From: Bacillota bacterium
GTDB taxonomy: Bacteria; Bacillota; Clostridia; Acetivibrionales; DSM-1351
Reading direction: 5' to 3'
DNA length: 64,000 bases
NCBI GenBank assembly: GCA_023460955.1
Contig: JAEWOH010000065.1
Coordinates: forward strand, 17,201 to 81,200
In this document: positions 25,217 to 33,662 of the stretch, one piece after another
Layout of the letters: each line of letters starts with the position of its first letter
Position numbering within the stretch: the first letter of the stretch is position 1
Program-made: the position numbers and the translations under genes
The notes under the pieces: generated by a model
Told to the model about the DNA's origin: nothing
The model's input: only the letters and a program-made list of their open reading frames with translations
Database searches by the model: none

Positions 25217-26170
25217 CTACAGAATTATTCTCTCATCTATTCGCCTATGAAAGCTGTAAGTATAACTTTCGAAATATTTACCCCAGAAGCTCAGAGCATT
25301 AGGATTTAAAGTCTCACAGTCCACTCCAAGATAATTTATACCATCTTTTTTAAGCGACTCCAGTGTGAATTTCAGGAGACTCTGAAAAACACTTTTACCC
25401 CTGTAGTTTTTTTCAAGATATGCACCACAGATATTTAGCATATCTTCCTCCTCAGAAATAAAGGTTTCACCATCGTCGGTAACTTCAATAAACCCTATGG
25501 CCTCCTTGCCATCTTTTGCGATAAAGAAACGTGATTTCCTACGTTCACATAATTGTTTGAAGTCTTCTGCCGAAAACTCAGCACAAGGCATAAATATGGG
25601 ACTACTTTTTGTATGCCTTACCAAACTGTTCTTAAGCTTTAATAAGCACTCGGTATTACTATAATTTATTTCTTCATATGAGTAATCTGGATTTACGGTA
25701 ATATCCAGAGGCGTATCTACCCTTCTGATAGCATCGGAACACCTTATACCAAATCCATTCATAACAAACGAATCCTTTACTTCAGAATCATGGCTGTATG
25801 TACAGACTGCGAAACTGAGAATTCCATCTCGCACCATCTGTTCCGAGGTGTATTGAAACAGTTTTGAAGCTGTTCTCCCTCTGTTTTCACCTCTGAAGGA
25901 ATTTGCAAACATCGGTGAAAAGACACCTTTTACATTTCCAAAGCAACCATCCCAGGGGCCCAAGTAACCCAAATACCCTATAAGTTTCCCGTTATCAAGG
26001 GCTACTGCACCATAATTGCTTATGAACAAATCCACTAGGCAATTTGTCAATTTATCCTTAAAGTCTTTTTCGTATAATGTGTTTACAAATTTTCTTTCTC
26101 TATCATAATCAGCCTGTGCAAGCTTAACTGCATCCTCCATATACTTTTCACTAAATTTATCAAATATCAT
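25217..26170 (-). CDS. GNAT-family acetyltransferase
   Basis: 317 residues. The C-terminal half contains CGAYLEKNYRGKSVFQSLLKFTL, the acetyl-CoA-binding pattern (RGKSVFQ), then YLGVDCETLNPNALSFWGKYF, typical of GNAT motif B. An N-terminal segment around ANSFRGENRGRTASKLFQY looks like a second, degenerate GNAT fold. The substrate is unknown. GAGG lies before the ATG. It follows the second GNAT gene on the same strand by 48 bases. Confidence 0.78.
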   Translation of the reverse strand: MIFDKFSEKYMEDAVKLAQADYDRERKFVNTLYEKDFKDKLTNCLVDLFISNYGAVALDNGKLIGYLGYLGPWDGCFGNVKGVFSPMFANSFRGENRGRTASKLFQYTSEQMVRDGILSFAVCTYSHDSEVKDSFVMNGFGIRCSDAIRRVDTPLDITVNPDYSYEEINYSNTECLLKLKNSLVRHTKSSPIFMPCAEFSAEDFKQLCERRKSRFFIAKDGKEAIGFIEVTDDGETFISEEEDMLNICGAYLEKNYRGKSVFQSLLKFTLESLKKDGINYLGVDCETLNPNALSFWGKYFESYTYSFHRRIDERIIL

Positions 26171-26218
26171 TTTAATTACCTCACTAATTTTTTCATAATT
26201 GTTTTCTTTCGGGCATTA

Positions 26219-27271
26219 TTACTCATGATTATTTACTAAACTCATCATTTCTTCCCATTCCGCTTTTCCTTCAAAAGCTTTAAAAGCATCTATATGGGGT
26301 AAAATATCTCTAAACCACATCTGTCCGGTTTCAATTAATTTCTTAATGTTTACTATAGCATTATCCAATTGTGATGCCTTAGCCCAGCACTCAGCCGCTA
26401 GCCAGAAGTAATTGGGCTGCAATTCATTTTTTTCTTCATAATACTGAGCCCATTCACTCCATTGCTCTTTGCTTAAGTCATTATCGTTTTCAATTGGTGG
26501 AAAAGGTGTAAAGGAACTATATTTTTGTATTAACTCAAAGCCTACCTTCTCAGCTATCTTTATTGAACCCTTATTTGAATCAACGCAATGCCAGCCAATC
26601 TTCTTTATCCCTTTCGATAGACTGGAACCGACAAAAGCTGCTACTGCAATTGAGCCTAATCCCATTGATCTGTATTCCTTTTCGGTTTTGACTCCGATTT
26701 CAATTCTATCGTCAACTATACAGTCAACTAAGCTCATGCTTACTATTTCGTTACCCTTTCTTATATAAGCGCCAAGACAATAATCCTTAAACTTATTAAT
26801 ATCAACAACGTTAATCCATTCTCTTAATTTATCACTGTTTTCAAAATTCAGTTCATTCAGATTATCAGTGTTCAAATATTCTAAAGTAAATTGGCTGTCA
26901 AGATTTGTAGCAAAATCTGAAAATTTCAGTTGACTTAATTCGTAGTACCTTCTTATGTACTTCCTTATACCAATATTCTTATGAATCTCATTTATACTTT
27001 TTTCCCATCCGTCGTTATCACAGGTTATCTGATCGAAGAAGTCAAGCGTTTCGCTGACCCCTTCATTAAACACCTTATTATCCGAATTTCCGGCTACAAC
27101 CTTGCACTCAGGCGCTATAATCAGTACTGCTGAAGGCTTCTCATCATTGTCAACATAAACTTCTCCGGGAGAAGTTCCTATCAACACAGCTTTTACAGAA
27201 AGCTCATGGTTAGTATTCTTTATCAGGTTTTCAACTTTATAAAAATCCTTTTTTTGTAATTCATAAATCAT
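26219..27271 (-). CDS. GNAT-family acetyltransferase
   Basis: 350 residues from the ATG at 27271, ten bases after GGGGG; an upstream ATG lies inside the rsgA reading frame without a ribosome site. The acetyl-CoA motif is EKEYRSMGLGSIAVAAFV, followed by IKKIGWHCVDSNKGSIKIAEKVGFEL. The C-terminal 80 residues (AQYYEEKNELQ to the end) form a helical extension. Its start lies one base past the rsgA stop, so the two genes are translationally close and likely cotranscribed. Confidence 0.78.
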   Translation of the reverse strand: MIYELQKKDFYKVENLIKNTNHELSVKAVLIGTSPGEVYVDNDEKPSAVLIIAPECKVVAGNSDNKVFNEGVSETLDFFDQITCDNDGWEKSINEIHKNIGIRKYIRRYYELSQLKFSDFATNLDSQFTLEYLNTDNLNELNFENSDKLREWINVVDINKFKDYCLGAYIRKGNEIVSMSLVDCIVDDRIEIGVKTEKEYRSMGLGSIAVAAFVGSSLSKGIKKIGWHCVDSNKGSIKIAEKVGFELIQKYSSFTPFPPIENDNDLSKEQWSEWAQYYEEKNELQPNYFWLAAECWAKASQLDNAIVNIKKLIETGQMWFRDILPHIDAFKAFEGKAEWEEMMSLVNNHE

Positions 27272-27272
27272 A

Positions 27273-28361
27273 TTATTTATGCCCCCTTTGATTAATTTTT
27301 GCATATAACTTCTCTCTTTTGCTTAGATATTGCTCACTTTGCTTTAATCTTCCATTTAGTCGCTGAAGTTCAAGAATTAATTTATTGTAGCTTTCCAGCC
27401 TTTCAGGATTTAGAGTTCCGTCAGCTAAAGCTTGCTTAACTGCACACCCTGGTTCTGTTTCATGCCGACAGTCTCTGTATTTGCATGAATGTATAATCTC
27501 AATAACGTCCTCAAAACTCTCTTCAATTGCCTCCTCATTACACCATAACTGAAGTTCCTTTATACCAGGAGTATCTATTATCATACAGCCTGAGTCATGA
27601 AACAGAAGCTGGCTGCTAGTCGTTGTATGTCTGCCCTTACCACTTGAGCTGCTGGTTTCACCAGTCTTTTGCTGTTCTTTTCCCAGCAGATAGTTTGATA
27701 TGGTAGATTTACCTACGCCTGAAGAACCAAGGAATACAACCGTTTTTCCCGGACGCAAATATTGGTTGAACACATCCATTCCCAGATTTTTAGTTGCACT
27801 TACTGCGTGTATTTGAATTCCGGAGGCTACTTTCCGTACCTTACCCTCGTATTCCTCAATATTTTGACAGCAATCAGCCTTGTTTAGAATAATTACAGGT
27901 ATAGCTCCACTGTTATATGCCAGAGTTATATACCTTTCAATTCTCTGTATGTTAAAATTCTCATCCAGGCCGGTAACTATAAATATCATGTCAACATTAG
28001 CAGCAATTACTTGCTCTTCCGTGACACCACCTACAATGACACCGTTTCTAATTTTTCTTCCGCCTGAAATGGGAAGTTTTCTTGAAAATGCTGTTTTCCT
28101 TGGTAAAACACCATATATTATTGCTTGCACTTCGTCTTTACTTTTAGTAACTACCCAATCTCCAACTACGGGCAACTGATGCTTTTTTAATTCATAAAAC
28201 AATTTACCTGACAGTTTTGCATTCAGAACGCCCTCCTCATATAACAGATAATAGTTATTTCTATTTTGTGTTACTACTTTTGCAGGGATGTAACCCTCAT
28301 TCTTAAAATCAATAAAATGCTTTTCAGCATTATCATCCCATCCCATATCTATAAGTTTCAT
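27273..28361 (-). CDS. rsgA: Ribosome small-subunit-dependent GTPase A
   Basis: 362 residues from the ATG at 28361 (GGAGG four bases before it). It is a circularly permuted GTPase: NKAD (G4) precedes GSSGVGKST (G1) and DTPGI (G3). An N-terminal OB-fold (about residues 20-90) and a C-terminal zinc knuckle (CKYRDCRHETEPGC) complete the family plan. RsgA aids late maturation of the 30S ribosomal subunit. The upstream region holds two terminators and a short ORF, so expression may be controlled by readthrough, although a weak promoter just before the gene is possible. Confidence 0.92.
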   Translation of the reverse strand: MKLIDMGWDDNAEKHFIDFKNEGYIPAKVVTQNRNNYYLLYEEGVLNAKLSGKLFYELKKHQLPVVGDWVVTKSKDEVQAIIYGVLPRKTAFSRKLPISGGRKIRNGVIVGGVTEEQVIAANVDMIFIVTGLDENFNIQRIERYITLAYNSGAIPVIILNKADCCQNIEEYEGKVRKVASGIQIHAVSATKNLGMDVFNQYLRPGKTVVFLGSSGVGKSTISNYLLGKEQQKTGETSSSSGKGRHTTTSSQLLFHDSGCMIIDTPGIKELQLWCNEEAIEESFEDVIEIIHSCKYRDCRHETEPGCAVKQALADGTLNPERLESYNKLILELQRLNGRLKQSEQYLSKREKLYAKINQRGHK

Positions 28362-28423
28362 AAAACCTCCGTATATTGGCTTTTTGCCGACCATTGTATC
28401 AAATCGTAAAATAAACATAAAAA

Positions 28424-28449
28424 TCCCACAGAAATAACCTCCTGTGGGA
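28424..28449 (-). terminator. Second hairpin before rsgA, terminator-like
   Basis: TCCCACAG (28424-28431) pairs with CTGTGGGA (28442-28449); on the minus strand a run of five T follows. It lies 63 bases before the rsgA start. Confidence 0.7.
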
Positions 28450-28464
28450 CATTAATTTTAGACA

Positions 28465-28492
28465 TAAAAAAAGCACGATAACCGTACCATGC
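28465..28492 (-). terminator. Terminator of the short transcript
   Basis: GCACGATA (28473-28480) pairs with TACCATGC (28485-28492) with two G-U pairs and a 4-base loop; on the minus strand seven T follow. It ends the candidate transcript that begins near 28709. Confidence 0.65.
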
Positions 28493-28610
28493 CATTCATA
28501 ATGTCGTATTTAATTTCAGGCTTAAGGTTAATAGAAGAGTGACAAAGGTAACTCAAATAAATCAAACAAATTGTTCTGTTTGATACAATCACCCTTTGTC
28601 CATTATTTAG

Positions 28611-28670
28611 TTATAGAGGATTACCGGTGTTACCGATGCTATTGATATTATTATAGATTTTTGTACTCAT
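28611..28670 (-). CDS. 19-residue ORF (small peptide)
   Basis: Translates as MSTKIYNNINSIGNTGNPL and stops. AAGGAG lies nine bases before the ATG, and a TTGACT-N17-TATAAT promoter lies about 46 bases before it. The Asn/Ile/Ser/Gly composition with no signal sequence does not match a family known to me. It could be a signalling or toxin-like peptide, or a leader peptide. Translation is likely from the ribosome site, but function is unknown. Confidence 0.4.
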   Translation of the reverse strand: MSTKIYNNINSIGNTGNPL

Positions 28671-28715
28671 ATTTTCTTTCTCCTTATGCCTGTTTAAATT
28701 TTAGTTCCATAAATA

Positions 28716-28744
28716 ATTATAGTTGGTAAATTTTACTTAGTCAA
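28716..28744 (-). promoter_or_regulatory. Sigma-A type promoter of the short transcript
   Basis: On the minus strand, TTGACT (28739-28744), a 17-base spacer, and TATAAT (28716-28721). Transcription would start near 28709. Confidence 0.7.
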
Positions 28745-28795
28745 TAAATAAATTTTATACTTATGTATAGAGAATTTTATAATAAATTATAGTAC

Positions 28796-28825
28796 TTGAC
28801 TATATTTTGATATATATAGTATATT
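28796..28825 (+). promoter_or_regulatory. Promoter of the 28866 gene
   Basis: TTGACT (28796-28801), an 18-base spacer, and TATATT (28820-28825), 40 bases before the start codon. Divergent from the minus-strand promoter at 28716-28744. Confidence 0.6.
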
Positions 28826-28865
28826 TACATGAATTATCTAAATATTTTTTAATGGAGGCAATTAT

Positions 28866-29261
28866 ATGGCAGTTAATGGTTCAGGAGTTTTTGAAATGAA
28901 CATCGACAAAGAAAATAAAGTATTTACTGCTTTTGCTGAGGGCTTTTTTTCAATGGAACAAGGGATTGCATTTTGTGAAGAATTCACAAAGGCTTGTCTG
29001 GAATGCAGCGCCTCTGGAGACTATATCATGATTGTTGACGCACAAGGGGTTAAGCCATCAACACCTCAAGTTGCAGAAGCGCTTGGAAATGCGTTGGCTC
29101 TATATTCTTCAGATAATTTTAAATTCAAGAAGCGTTTCATGCTCAAGTGTGCCTCAGCAGTAACACAAGCACAGGTAACTCGGTTATCAAAGGATGTTCC
29201 CGGGTTTGATGACATGATAACTTTTGTTGATACAAAAGAAGAGGCTTTAAAAATGCGGTAG
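28866..29261 (+). CDS. Small soluble protein, possibly STAS-like
   Basis: 131 residues, no signal or membrane segment. ATGGAGGC gives a GGAGG site ten bases before the ATG. It has alternating strands and helices (KVFTAFAEGFFSMEQGIAFC, DYIMIVDAQGVKPSTPQ, KKRFMLKCASAVTQAQV), with a layout like SpoIIAA/STAS-type proteins, but no diagnostic motif. It is a monocistronic gene with its own promoter and terminator. Confidence 0.65.
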   Translation: MAVNGSGVFEMNIDKENKVFTAFAEGFFSMEQGIAFCEEFTKACLECSASGDYIMIVDAQGVKPSTPQVAEALGNALALYSSDNFKFKKRFMLKCASAVTQAQVTRLSKDVPGFDDMITFVDTKEEALKMR

Positions 29262-29306
29262 AATAAAATAGTATTTTTACATAACAAACACTATTTCAAA
29301 ATATTA

Positions 29307-29335
29307 AAAACACCAGCCTTGAAAGCTGGTGTTTT
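29307..29335. terminator. Convergent terminator
   Basis: AAACACCAGC pairs with GCTGGTGTTT around a 7-base loop, with A-run left and T-run right. It serves the 28866 gene and the opposing Fe-S gene. Confidence 0.85.
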
Positions 29336-29398
29336 TGATATTTATATTTGATAATTATAATAAGTAATTATGTCAAAACCTTTATTCTCTTCCGTTCA

Positions 29399-30103
29399 TT
29401 ACTTTCTTCCGTGTGGGCAAACATATAGGCACATCCCACAAACAGCCATTTTCCCATTAGCCTTCATTTCATCAAAATACCTTTCACACTTTCGAGCATC
29501 ATACCGTACTTCACGGGGGTCTTCTACGCAGTAATTCCTCCCTGTGAACGCGCTGACAGGGCAAATGTCTACACATGCAGTGCAGCCTCCACATTTTTCT
29601 TCCATGGGTTCTCCTGTTGGCTTCAGAGGAGCATCGGTCAAAATAGATGTCCACCGAACTCTCGGACCATTTCCCGGCGTAACCAATAAGCAGCTCTTCC
29701 CTATCCAGCCCAATCCAGCGAGCCTCGCACCCAGCTTGTGAGAAAATGAAGCGCAAATTCTTTGATCGTCAATTCTTTCTGATGCCGGTATCGGAAGCAC
29801 CTTAAACCCCTCATTTTGAATAAAACTGCTGATGACAGAGGATGTATAATCTAGTCGTTGATTGATAATATCGTACGCATGGAGTTTGTAGTTCAATGCT
29901 ACTGCTCTTTGATCCCGGTGTGGAAGTTGGTCAACGATAGACTTAAGCAATGGAATCCCTAACGAGATAGAATAGGGATAGTCTGCGACTATCTCCCCGC
30001 CCTGCTCTATTACTGAACTCTTAGCATGGGAAAGATCAGCAACACCAAAGTAAACTATACCAAATTGCTTTGCCAGTTCCTCTATTTTTGTATTTAAACT
30101 CAT
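29399..30103 (-). CDS. 4Fe-4S double-cluster protein (QueG-like C-terminal half)
   Basis: 234 residues. The C-terminal part has two ferredoxin-type clusters, CGGCTACVDICPVSAF and CGMCLYVCPHGRK, with a third cysteine set around YCVEDP. SFSHKLGARLAGLGWIG in the middle matches the epoxyqueuosine reductase (QueG) family and its reductive-dehalogenase-like relatives. It is shorter than QueG (about 380) and lacks its C-terminal HEAT repeats, so it is probably a related oxidoreductase of unknown substrate. GAGG precedes the ATG. Confidence 0.8.
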   Translation of the reverse strand: MSLNTKIEELAKQFGIVYFGVADLSHAKSSVIEQGGEIVADYPYSISLGIPLLKSIVDQLPHRDQRAVALNYKLHAYDIINQRLDYTSSVISSFIQNEGFKVLPIPASERIDDQRICASFSHKLGARLAGLGWIGKSCLLVTPGNGPRVRWTSILTDAPLKPTGEPMEEKCGGCTACVDICPVSAFTGRNYCVEDPREVRYDARKCERYFDEMKANGKMAVCGMCLYVCPHGRK

Positions 30104-30351
30104 ACAAATCGCCTCACAATAAACTAACTTAATAACTATTATTAATCATTATAGCAATAGTTGGAAACATTTACTATGGTTAATGATTATATCAATAAAA
30201 ATTTAGGGTTCCTGCTTGAAATGGTAAATCCAGCCTTCTGATTTTGATAACCTTCAGGTATTAATGGCTCCTTTCTTGTATTTCAGCAATACTTGCCCCT
30301 TCTCTTATTATATCGCTAATAAAAGAATGTCGAGGTGAGCTATAAACACAA

Positions 30352-30378
30352 AAACACCCGCCGTATAAGCGGGTGTTT
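30352..30378 (-). terminator. Terminator of the RNase P RNA gene
   Basis: AAACACCCGC pairs with GCGGGTGTTT around a 7-base loop; on the minus strand a T-run follows. It lies just past the 3' end of rnpB. Confidence 0.85.
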
Positions 30379-30387
30379 CTGATAAAT

Positions 30388-30745
30388 GGTATGAGTAAGT
30401 CTATAAGCCGGGTTCTGTATTTGACGATCATCTATCTAGGCACTGCATTTCTGCAGCGCTCAAGCCGCCTCCCCGGGACTGACGGGCAGTCATTGCGTCC
30501 CTCCACGGCGTTGCTCCAGGTGGGGTTTACATAGCCGGCAAGTCGCCATGCCGCTGGTGAGCTCTTACCTCACCTTTCCACCCTTACCAAAGTGACGAAA
30601 TCGTCACTTGGCGGTATATCTCTGTTGCACTTTCCTTAAAGTCACCTTCACCGGGAGTTACCCGGCACCATTGCCCTCTGGAGCCCGGACTTTCCTCATG
30701 TACACCTTTTCAGGCAGTACCTGCGATCATCTGGCTTACTCATTA
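30388..30745 (-). ncRNA. rnpB: RNase P RNA (class A)
   Basis: The minus strand contains the conserved core GAGGAAAGTCCGGGCTCC near the 5' end and, near the 3' end, the segment containing AACCCGGCTTATAG. The ends ATGAGTAAG and CTTACTCAT pair as helix P1. The RNA is the catalytic subunit that trims tRNA 5' leaders. Ends are approximate. It lies between the Nif3-like gene and the Fe-S gene on the same strand. Confidence 0.95.
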
Positions 30746-30894
30746 TTATTTATAATTATTAAATTGTTATTTAATTAATATCTAATTAATTCTTTGTTAT
30801 TATTTATCTCGCGATACTTAATTGGTTTTAAATTTGCTGTTACAGTTGTTTCACAGCCTTGGACAACTTATTATAGCCGCCGTCAACTCATGTG

Positions 30895-31689
30895 TCAAGA
30901 AAAAATAAATGGATCACTTTCCATTTTACTGCAAACTACCTCAACAGAACCAAACTTCTCTGTAAACAGTTTCTGAAGTCTTGTCAAGATTACATGTTCT
31001 GATGCAAAGTGTCCTACGTCGATTATGCAAAGTCCCATTTCCCTTGCATCCAGAGCATCATGGTACTTTAAATCTCCAGTTATAAGTACATCCTGCTGAA
31101 GTCTTTTGAGATGATTCAGTTCAACATCAAAGCTACCGCAAAAGACAGCAACATTCTTTACGGTATCCGGCGTTGTACCAATTATTCTGAGATTTGTAAT
31201 GTTGAGATTTTCTTTTAAGGAATCAACAAACTCATTAAAAGCTTTCTCCTCTTTAAAGCTTCCTAGTTTTCCAAGACCTATATCATTTTCATATCCTTCA
31301 GGGATATAAGTCTGAAGGGATTTCAGTTCGGAGATGCCTATAACCTCTGCCAGTGTTTCATTAACCCCACCAATGGCAACATCAAGATTTGTATGAGCAC
31401 TTATAACGTTAATATCTTTTGTAACCAAGGTCTGTATCTGTCTGCCCTTCATTGAGTCAAAATCCAGCCTTCCGAGTTTTGAAAATATGAACGGGTGATG
31501 AGATACAATGAGCTCAGCATTACAGTCTATAGCTTCTTTAATAACTCTTGAGGTCACATCAAGGCATAGCAATACTTTTTTAACCTCACTATCCCTGCTT
31601 CCTACCATCAGTCCGACATTGTCCCAGCTTTCTGCATAACCCCAGGGAGCCAGTTCATTTATATAATCAAGTACTTCTCCAACCTTCAT
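30895..31689 (-). CDS. Nif3-like dinuclear metal centre protein
   Basis: 264 residues. Family features: AESWDNVGLMVG near the N-terminus, SHHPFIF, SAHTNLDVA, then GDLKYHDALDA and DVGHFASEH, all holding metal-ligand His/Asp/Glu. Nif3-like proteins form a hexameric toroid; their reaction is unsettled. AAAGGAG lies before the ATG. It follows trmK on the same strand, a pairing common in Firmicutes. Confidence 0.88.
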   Translation of the reverse strand: MKVGEVLDYINELAPWGYAESWDNVGLMVGSRDSEVKKVLLCLDVTSRVIKEAIDCNAELIVSHHPFIFSKLGRLDFDSMKGRQIQTLVTKDINVISAHTNLDVAIGGVNETLAEVIGISELKSLQTYIPEGYENDIGLGKLGSFKEEKAFNEFVDSLKENLNITNLRIIGTTPDTVKNVAVFCGSFDVELNHLKRLQQDVLITGDLKYHDALDAREMGLCIIDVGHFASEHVILTRLQKLFTEKFGSVEVVCSKMESDPFIFS

Positions 31690-31765
31690 AATATTAGTAC
31701 TCCTTTATAAATAATAAATGCAAAAATGCTACATTTGTATTTTAACTTAAGCTTCTTCAAGACTA

Positions 31766-32473
31766 TTAACTCTTCAAGTCTTTAAGCTGAGTTATCAACA
31801 TAATATAGTCGTTTTTCAAGCTCGTATAATAGTTTAATAGCCTGCTGTTGTCAGCCATGTCCTTCAGCTGTCCCAATACTCTGTCGATTTGTTTCACCTT
31901 CATCTCGCAATAGGACAGCAGCAAAGGATCCTGCTTCTTTAAAAGGCATTCTCCCACATGGAGCTCAAAATCCATATAGCTTTTATTCTGTCCAGTATAT
32001 CTGGCAGATATTACACAATATATTTTATTTCCTTCTGCTGAAAGCTCTTCATCAAATATTTCAAAGCAATGATCATAAAGCCACTTTCTCACAATATCCA
32101 GGTCATTCATAGGCTGCAGCACCAATACATCAGCATTTGAAGCTTTCTGGACTCCTGCTTCCAATAATTCCGCCAGAAGTGTTCCTCCCATACCTGCAAT
32201 TATTACTGCATCAGCCTCACTTGATTCCAGCGTGTCAAGACCGCTTCCCATTCTGGTTTCAATTTTATCCGAAAGCTTGTACTTGGCAATATTCCTGTTT
32301 GCCACCTGAACAGGTCCAGGTTTTACATCTGATGCTATAGACCTTTGGCATCTCCCATTTTGTATGAGGTATACAGGTAAGTAGGCGTGATCGGTTCCAA
32401 TATCTGCAACTACATTGCAAACAGGTATTTTATCAGCAATTAATTTAAGTCTTCCCTTCAAATCTATAATCAA
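31766..32473 (-). CDS. trmK: tRNA (adenine(22)-N1)-methyltransferase
   Basis: 235 residues from the TTG at 32473, six bases after GGAGG; an upstream TTG would place the ribosome site inside the gene. The protein opens MIIDLKGRLKLIADKIP, then VADIGTDHAYLPVYL (S-adenosylmethionine site), and VIIAGMGGTLLAELL with the family GMGG. The C-terminal helical domain has SYCEMKVKQIDRVLGQL. It methylates A22 of tRNA. It is followed by the Nif3-like gene. Confidence 0.88.
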   Translation of the reverse strand: MIIDLKGRLKLIADKIPVCNVVADIGTDHAYLPVYLIQNGRCQRSIASDVKPGPVQVANRNIAKYKLSDKIETRMGSGLDTLESSEADAVIIAGMGGTLLAELLEAGVQKASNADVLVLQPMNDLDIVRKWLYDHCFEIFDEELSAEGNKIYCVISARYTGQNKSYMDFELHVGECLLKKQDPLLLSYCEMKVKQIDRVLGQLKDMADNSRLLNYYTSLKNDYIMLITQLKDLKS

Positions 32474-32581
32474 CTTAATCCTCCGACTCAAAATTCTTTT
32501 GTGTTACTTGTATCGTCAAGCTAAATTATACACATAATATTAATAAATTATCAACTCATAAGACATATGGAAGGTGTAAAA

Positions 32582-32755
32582 ATGGCTCCTTACAAGAAAA
32601 CTATAAAGGTAACTGATATTGAAAGGCCTATATCCAGCAATATATTTGGTAGAGACATATTAGGGATTAACCCTAATGTATCTGCAATTAATAAAACCGA
32701 TATAGACCTTCATGATGAAGCCTTCAATATTGAATTTTTGAGAAAAACAAAGTAG
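32582..32755 (+). CDS. Small protein of unknown function
   Basis: 57 residues from the ATG at 32582, after AAGGTG; an upstream ATG at 32567 has no site. The sequence MAPYKKTIKVTDIERPISSN is basic and polar with no membrane segment. It stands alone between two minus-strand genes. I recognise no family. Confidence 0.5.
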   Translation: MAPYKKTIKVTDIERPISSNIFGRDILGINPNVSAINKTDIDLHDEAFNIEFLRKTK

Positions 32756-32772
32756 TTACCAATCCAATCTTA

Positions 32773-33096
32773 CTAAAACAATATAAAGGGATTCTTATCT
32801 GTATTAACCTGTTGATGAATTACAATCGGATCAGATATTAATCCATACTTACTGTCCTCTGGATATGTAACAGCAATACTCGGTTTTTCACCGGCAAATT
32901 CTACTACATCCTCCCATGAATCCCATACGGTACATAGAAAGAAATGAGCATATCCCTCCTGTTCCTCTATATGTACATATGCACCATGATTCCCTTTGAT
33001 TAATGTTGCTTCTTTTACCCCTGTTTCGCTTAAATATACCTCAAATTCCGCTTTTTTCTCAAGCGGTACTAAACCGTGCCATGTTCGTGATATCAC
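32773..33096 (-). CDS. Antibiotic biosynthesis monooxygenase-like (dimeric alpha-beta barrel) protein
   Basis: 107 residues from the GTG at 33096, six bases after GAGGTG. MISRTWHGLVPLEKKAEFEVYL and AYVHIEEQEGYAHFFLCTVWDSWEDVVEFAGE fit the ABM-like fold. Its members range from quinone-forming monooxygenases to heme-degrading or stress proteins. Substrate unknown. The small gene at 32582 converges on it. Confidence 0.65.
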   Translation of the reverse strand: MISRTWHGLVPLEKKAEFEVYLSETGVKEATLIKGNHGAYVHIEEQEGYAHFFLCTVWDSWEDVVEFAGEKPSIAVTYPEDSKYGLISDPIVIHQQVNTDKNPFILF

Positions 33097-33220
33097 TAAC
33101 TTCACCTCATGAGTAAATTTTTTATCTATTATAACATAAAAGAAAATCATAATTTTACCGTTATTTCTAAAGTTGGGTATAATTTTCTAGCTGTGTTGAG
33201 GAATAATGAAAAATTCACAA

Positions 33221-33250
33221 AAAAAGAACACTCTAATGAGTGTTCTTTTT
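33221..33250 (-). terminator. Terminator of the tRNA operon
   Basis: AAAAAGAACACTC pairs perfectly with GAGTGTTCTTTTT around a 4-base loop, three bases after the tRNA-Met 3' end. Confidence 0.9.
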
Positions 33251-33253
33251 GGT

Positions 33254-33330
33254 TGGTGGGCCTTCAGGGACTCGAACCCCGGACCAACCGGTTATGAGCC
33301 GGTTGCTCTAACCAACTGAGCTAAAGGCCC
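33254..33330 (-). tRNA. tRNA-Met (anticodon CAT)
   Basis: Cloverleaf of 77 bases with encoded CCA. Acceptor GGGCCTT pairs with AAGGCCC, the anticodon loop is CTCATAA within CCGG/CCGG arms, and the T-arm loop is GGGTTCGAGTCCC. The acceptor is of the elongator tRNA-Met type, although CAT can also mark tRNA-Ile2. The second tRNA of a two-gene operon. Confidence 0.9.
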
Positions 33331-33334
33331 GTTG

Positions 33335-33410
33335 TGGCTCCTCAAGTAGGACTTGAACCTACGACCCTGCGGTTAACAGCCGCATGCTCTACCGACTGAG
33401 CTATTGAGGA
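33335..33410 (-). tRNA. tRNA-Asn (anticodon GTT)
   Basis: Cloverleaf of 76 bases with encoded CCA. Acceptor TCCTCAA pairs with TTGAGGA, the anticodon loop is CTGTTAA, and the T-loop is TTCAAGTCC. It is the first tRNA of the operon, four bases before tRNA-Met. Confidence 0.95.
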
Positions 33411-33522
33411 ATATCTATATTTGATTATTCGGCTGTCGCCGTTTAATCATTGTTTCAGAGCCTTTCACCGTTAGCCTGTCGTGCTTGATGCGGGGCTTTC
33501 AAACGGTTTAGCGCTGAGCACA
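33411..33522 (-). other. Structured leader of the tRNA-Asn/Met operon
   Basis: About 112 bases between the promoter start and tRNA-Asn, very GC-rich for this genome. ACCGTT pairs with AACGGT and, inside it, AGCC with GGCT. A separate hairpin CGGC-GACA-GCCG lies next to the tRNA. Two segments, GCCTTTCACCGTTAGCC and GGCTTTCAAACGGTTTAGC on the plus strand, are imperfect copies of each other. No known RNA family is recognised. Confidence 0.45.
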
Positions 33523-33528
33523 AATAAT

Positions 33529-33557
33529 ATTATACTTACGAAGTGTCTGCTGGTCAA
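33529..33557 (-). promoter_or_regulatory. Promoter of the tRNA operon
   Basis: On the minus strand TTGACC (33552-33557), 17-base spacer, TATAAT (33529-33534). Transcription would begin near 33522. Confidence 0.75.
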
Positions 33558-33662
33558 GATGAAAATAACCATTTTTCAGCAGTTTATTGGGTTTATTACT
33601 CTCTTTCATTCATTTGTTTCCTAATGCTACCTGTTGCTAAGGATTACATGATTCATATTTAC

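Larger units (their letters stand above)
28465..28709 (-). ncRNA. Candidate short structured transcript of about 245 nt
   Basis: Bounded by a consensus promoter (28716-28744) and a terminator (28465-28492), both on the minus strand. Inside, GACAAAGG (28541-28548) pairs with CCTTTGTC (28593-28600), and in its loop ATCAAACA (28561-28568) pairs with TGTTTGAT (28577-28584). The 19-codon ORF lies before this structure. It may be a small mRNA, a regulatory RNA, or the leader of rsgA. No known RNA family is recognised. Confidence 0.45.

Noticed and set aside
30388..30745. Structured GC-rich region considered as a riboswitch or tmRNA
   Set aside because: It carries the RNase P RNA core and P1 pairing, which explains it fully.
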